This document shows positions 62,508-64,000 of a DNA stretch of 64,000 nt, one piece after another. Under the pieces are notes generated by a model. The model was not told the origin of the DNA. It saw nothing but the letters and a program-made list of their open reading frames with translations, and searched no databases. Made by a program: the position numbers and the translations under genes. How positions within the stretch are numbered: position 1 is the first letter of the stretch; each line of letters starts with the position of its first letter. The DNA lies in NCBI GenBank assembly GCA_017853885.1, contig JAFMIR010000001.1, positions 124,001 to 188,000 of the forward strand, given 5' to 3'. The DNA is from Prosthecobacter sp. GTDB taxonomy: Bacteria; Verrucomicrobiota; Verrucomicrobiia; Verrucomicrobiales; Verrucomicrobiaceae.

Positions 62508-64000
62508 ATGTCAAAACGCAAACACGAGGAACACGAATTGCCATTCGTCGCCCTGATGGACACGATGACGAATGTCGTCGGCGTTCTCATCATCGTGCTC
62601 GTCATGGTTGGACTCAGCGTAGCAAACGTCGTCAAGACTGTCCTGTCTGATTTACCGCCTGTCACACCCGAAGAACTCGATAAAATTCGCGAGCAGTCGA
62701 AACTCCTCCCGAAGCTCAAAACGCCCGAGCAACTCGAAGAGGAGAAAAAGAAGGCCGAGACGGATTTGAAGAAAATCATCGAGGAGCTCAAGACGGTCGA
62801 TGTCTCCGACTTCGAAGCCAAAATGAAGGCTATGGACCTCGACGTATATAAAAAACAGCTCGAGGCTCGTAAGAAGGAGCGTCTAGAACAAAAGGCCGCC
62901 TCAGAAAAACTTCTGACCGAGGTCGAGCGACTGAAAGCACTGCTTGATCAAACACCTGTCTATCAACCACCGCCCTCGAAATACGTCCGCCTGCCGAATC
63001 CACGCCCATATCCTGAGAAGCCAAATGAAACCCGCGTGCTTGTGGCGAAGCAAGGAGTGCTCACCTTCAACCAGCCAAAGTTTGTACAGCCCATTCTCGA
63101 CGGCATTGAGAAGGTCAAATCACAACTCGAATACCAGCGTGTCGAATATACGCCGTTTGCAAAGCTGATGGAAAAAATCCTCGGCCCCGCCGCCACCAAA
63201 GCTTGGCCGGAAATCGCGCCGCTCGTGAACCGCATGCAGATCGAAAACGTGGCAGAGGCTTACAAGGCACTCGCCGCAGCGGGCATCACGCCCACCAAGC
63301 CAATCCTCGAAGCCATAGCCGACATCTCGATGAAAACGAAAGGCGGCAGCAGCGGGACGAACCTAGTCGTCACCACCGATGCCATCATCAGCGCCACCAA
63401 GGGCAGCCTAGCTGAATGGAAAGCCCTCGATCCCTCACGTGATCCCGCCACCCCCATCATCAAGGCCACCGCCTCCGGCGGAAAGGTTACCTTTGGGTGG
63501 GGAGCCAAAACGAGCGAGGTGAAAGCAAACCCCAAGGAAGTTCTGGACTACTTCGTCAAGGACCTCGCCAAAGTGAAAGGCATCGAGGATTCGAGCAAGG
63601 CACGAACGGTCTATGACGGCTCACGCATGGCGGTGCTGCTCCAGCGTGCGGCCACGAATCCGCTGCTCACCGGTTCCTACACCTTCGAGGTCGATCCGCA
63701 GCCCACGCTGTCGTACATCCGCCTCGCTTTGAAACCCAAAAGCGGTGGCGGCGAAACTGTCGAAGCTCTTAAGCAGCCCAACTCCGCCTACATCCGGCTG
63801 CTGCGGGATGTGAAGCAGGATCCAAATGGTGTCGTGGTCTTCCAAGTCATGCCAGATGCTTTTGACGCTTATCTTGAAGCCCGCCAAGTAGGGGATGAAG
63901 TGGGAGTCGCCGCCACTTGGGACTTCCTCACCAAGCTCGACATCACGGTAAACCTTACCGCTTATGAGATTCAGCGTCTCGCGCCTGCAGGCACAGCGCG
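62508..64000 (+). CDS. ExbD/MotB-like membrane protein with long coiled coil (second, 3' truncated by window edge)
   Basis: It starts at an ATG 2 bases after the stop of the previous gene and is open to the window edge (at least 497 residues). The N-terminus parallels its neighbour: 'MSKRKHEEHELPF' then a membrane helix with the conserved Asp D18 ('VALMDTMTNVVGVLIIVLV'). A coiled coil covers about residues 55-145, then a Pro-rich linker ('PVYQPPPSKY', 'PNPRPYP') and a large domain. A segment near 63830-63924 ('VVVFQVMPDAFDAYLEARQ') resembles the corresponding part of the first protein ('VLFLVRDDGQGAF'), so the two share a domain. The proteins are paralogues that have diverged. The true end and any further partners lie outside the window. 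Confidence 0.78.
   Translation, partial: MSKRKHEEHELPFVALMDTMTNVVGVLIIVLVMVGLSVANVVKTVLSDLPPVTPEELDKIREQSKLLPKLKTPEQLEEEKKKAETDLKKIIEELKTVDVSDFEAKMKAMDLDVYKKQLEARKKERLEQKAASEKLLTEVERLKALLDQTPVYQPPPSKYVRLPNPRPYPEKPNETRVLVAKQGVLTFNQPKFVQPILDGIEKVKSQLEYQRVEYTPFAKLMEKILGPAATKAWPEIAPLVNRMQIENVAEAYKALAAAGITPTKPILEAIADISMKTKGGSSGTNLVVTTDAIISATKGSLAEWKALDPSRDPATPIIKATASGGKVTFGWGAKTSEVKANPKEVLDYFVKDLAKVKGIEDSSKARTVYDGSRMAVLLQRAATNPLLTGSYTFEVDPQPTLSYIRLALKPKSGGGETVEALKQPNSAYIRLLRDVKQDPNGVVVFQVMPDAFDAYLEARQVGDEVGVAATWDFLTKLDITVNLTAYEIQRLAPAGTA

Noticed and set aside
60077-64000. Identification of the right-end locus as a Zorya defence system
   Set aside because: The channel with a long tail recalls ZorA, but the partners lack a visible OmpA-type peptidoglycan-binding domain, there are two of them, and no ZorC/ZorD/ZorE gene is visible in the window.
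1-64000. Search for tRNA, rRNA, CRISPR arrays, insertion sequences and phage genes
   Set aside because: No direct repeat array, no transposase or integrase motif and no tRNA-like cloverleaf was recognised by eye; the gaps between genes are too short for most of these.

Overview
The window looks like a chromosomal segment of a Gram-negative bacterium of the Verrucomicrobia/Planctomycetes group, most likely Verrucomicrobia. The reasons are three exported proteins with the planctomycete-type cytochrome c + DUF1549 + DUF1553 architecture, exported (Sec or Tat) Gfo/Idh/MocA oxidoreductases and a Tat-exported sugar isomerase, a secreted sulfatase, a bacterial CE15-type esterase, and an outer-membrane set (BamA, OmpH/Skp, LpxD, a TonB-dependent receptor). 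This is inferred from gene content; there is no rRNA gene to confirm it. Coding density is very high: no gap between the called genes exceeds about 240 bases. I see no tRNA, rRNA, CRISPR array, insertion sequence or phage gene.

Layout. 1-6.2 kb: end of a PQQ-propeller protein, a MetE-like protein, an M3 oligopeptidase, a secreted protein of unknown function, a ComEA-like helix-hairpin-helix protein and a small Lys-rich exported protein. 6.3-9.8 kb: a TonB-dependent receptor and a CE15-like esterase. 10-18.1 kb: AroD, a coiled-coil lipoprotein DD-carboxypeptidase, and an AddA/AddB-like helicase-nuclease pair on the minus strand. 18.2-20.7 kb: two exported Gfo/Idh/MocA oxidoreductases. 20.7-29.8 kb: a tight six-gene minus-strand operon (planctomycete-cytochrome protein, M14-type deacylase, MFS carrier, M81/MlrC protein, enolase-superfamily enzyme, second planctomycete-cytochrome protein), probably a peripheral catabolic pathway. 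29.8-35.3 kb: bifunctional nuclease, gamma-carbonic anhydrase, HU, sulfatase, aldo/keto reductase, S20, TatD. 35.4-41.3 kb: a 1700-residue WD40/planctomycete-cytochrome protein divergent from a small coiled-coil exported protein. 41.3-44.6 kb: HemW, a squalene/phytoene synthase-family enzyme and an MDR dehydrogenase. 44.6-51.6 kb: gcvP-lpxD-ompH-bamA on the minus strand. 51.8-59.8 kb: BatA-like VWA protein, Tat-exported isomerase, NuoG, HAD phosphatase, L21-L27, and a GntP permease.

The right end (60.1 kb to the edge) is the most unusual part. A MotA/TolQ/ExbB-type proton-channel protein carrying an N-terminal zinc ribbon and a long helical tail is followed by two different, much enlarged ExbD/MotB-like proteins. 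This looks like a non-canonical proton-driven membrane motor and is my best candidate for an undescribed system; the locus runs off the window.

Most genes here start without a Shine-Dalgarno sequence; a C/T-rich stretch lies in front of many start codons instead. Starts were therefore chosen mainly from signal peptides, conserved N-termini and gene spacing.
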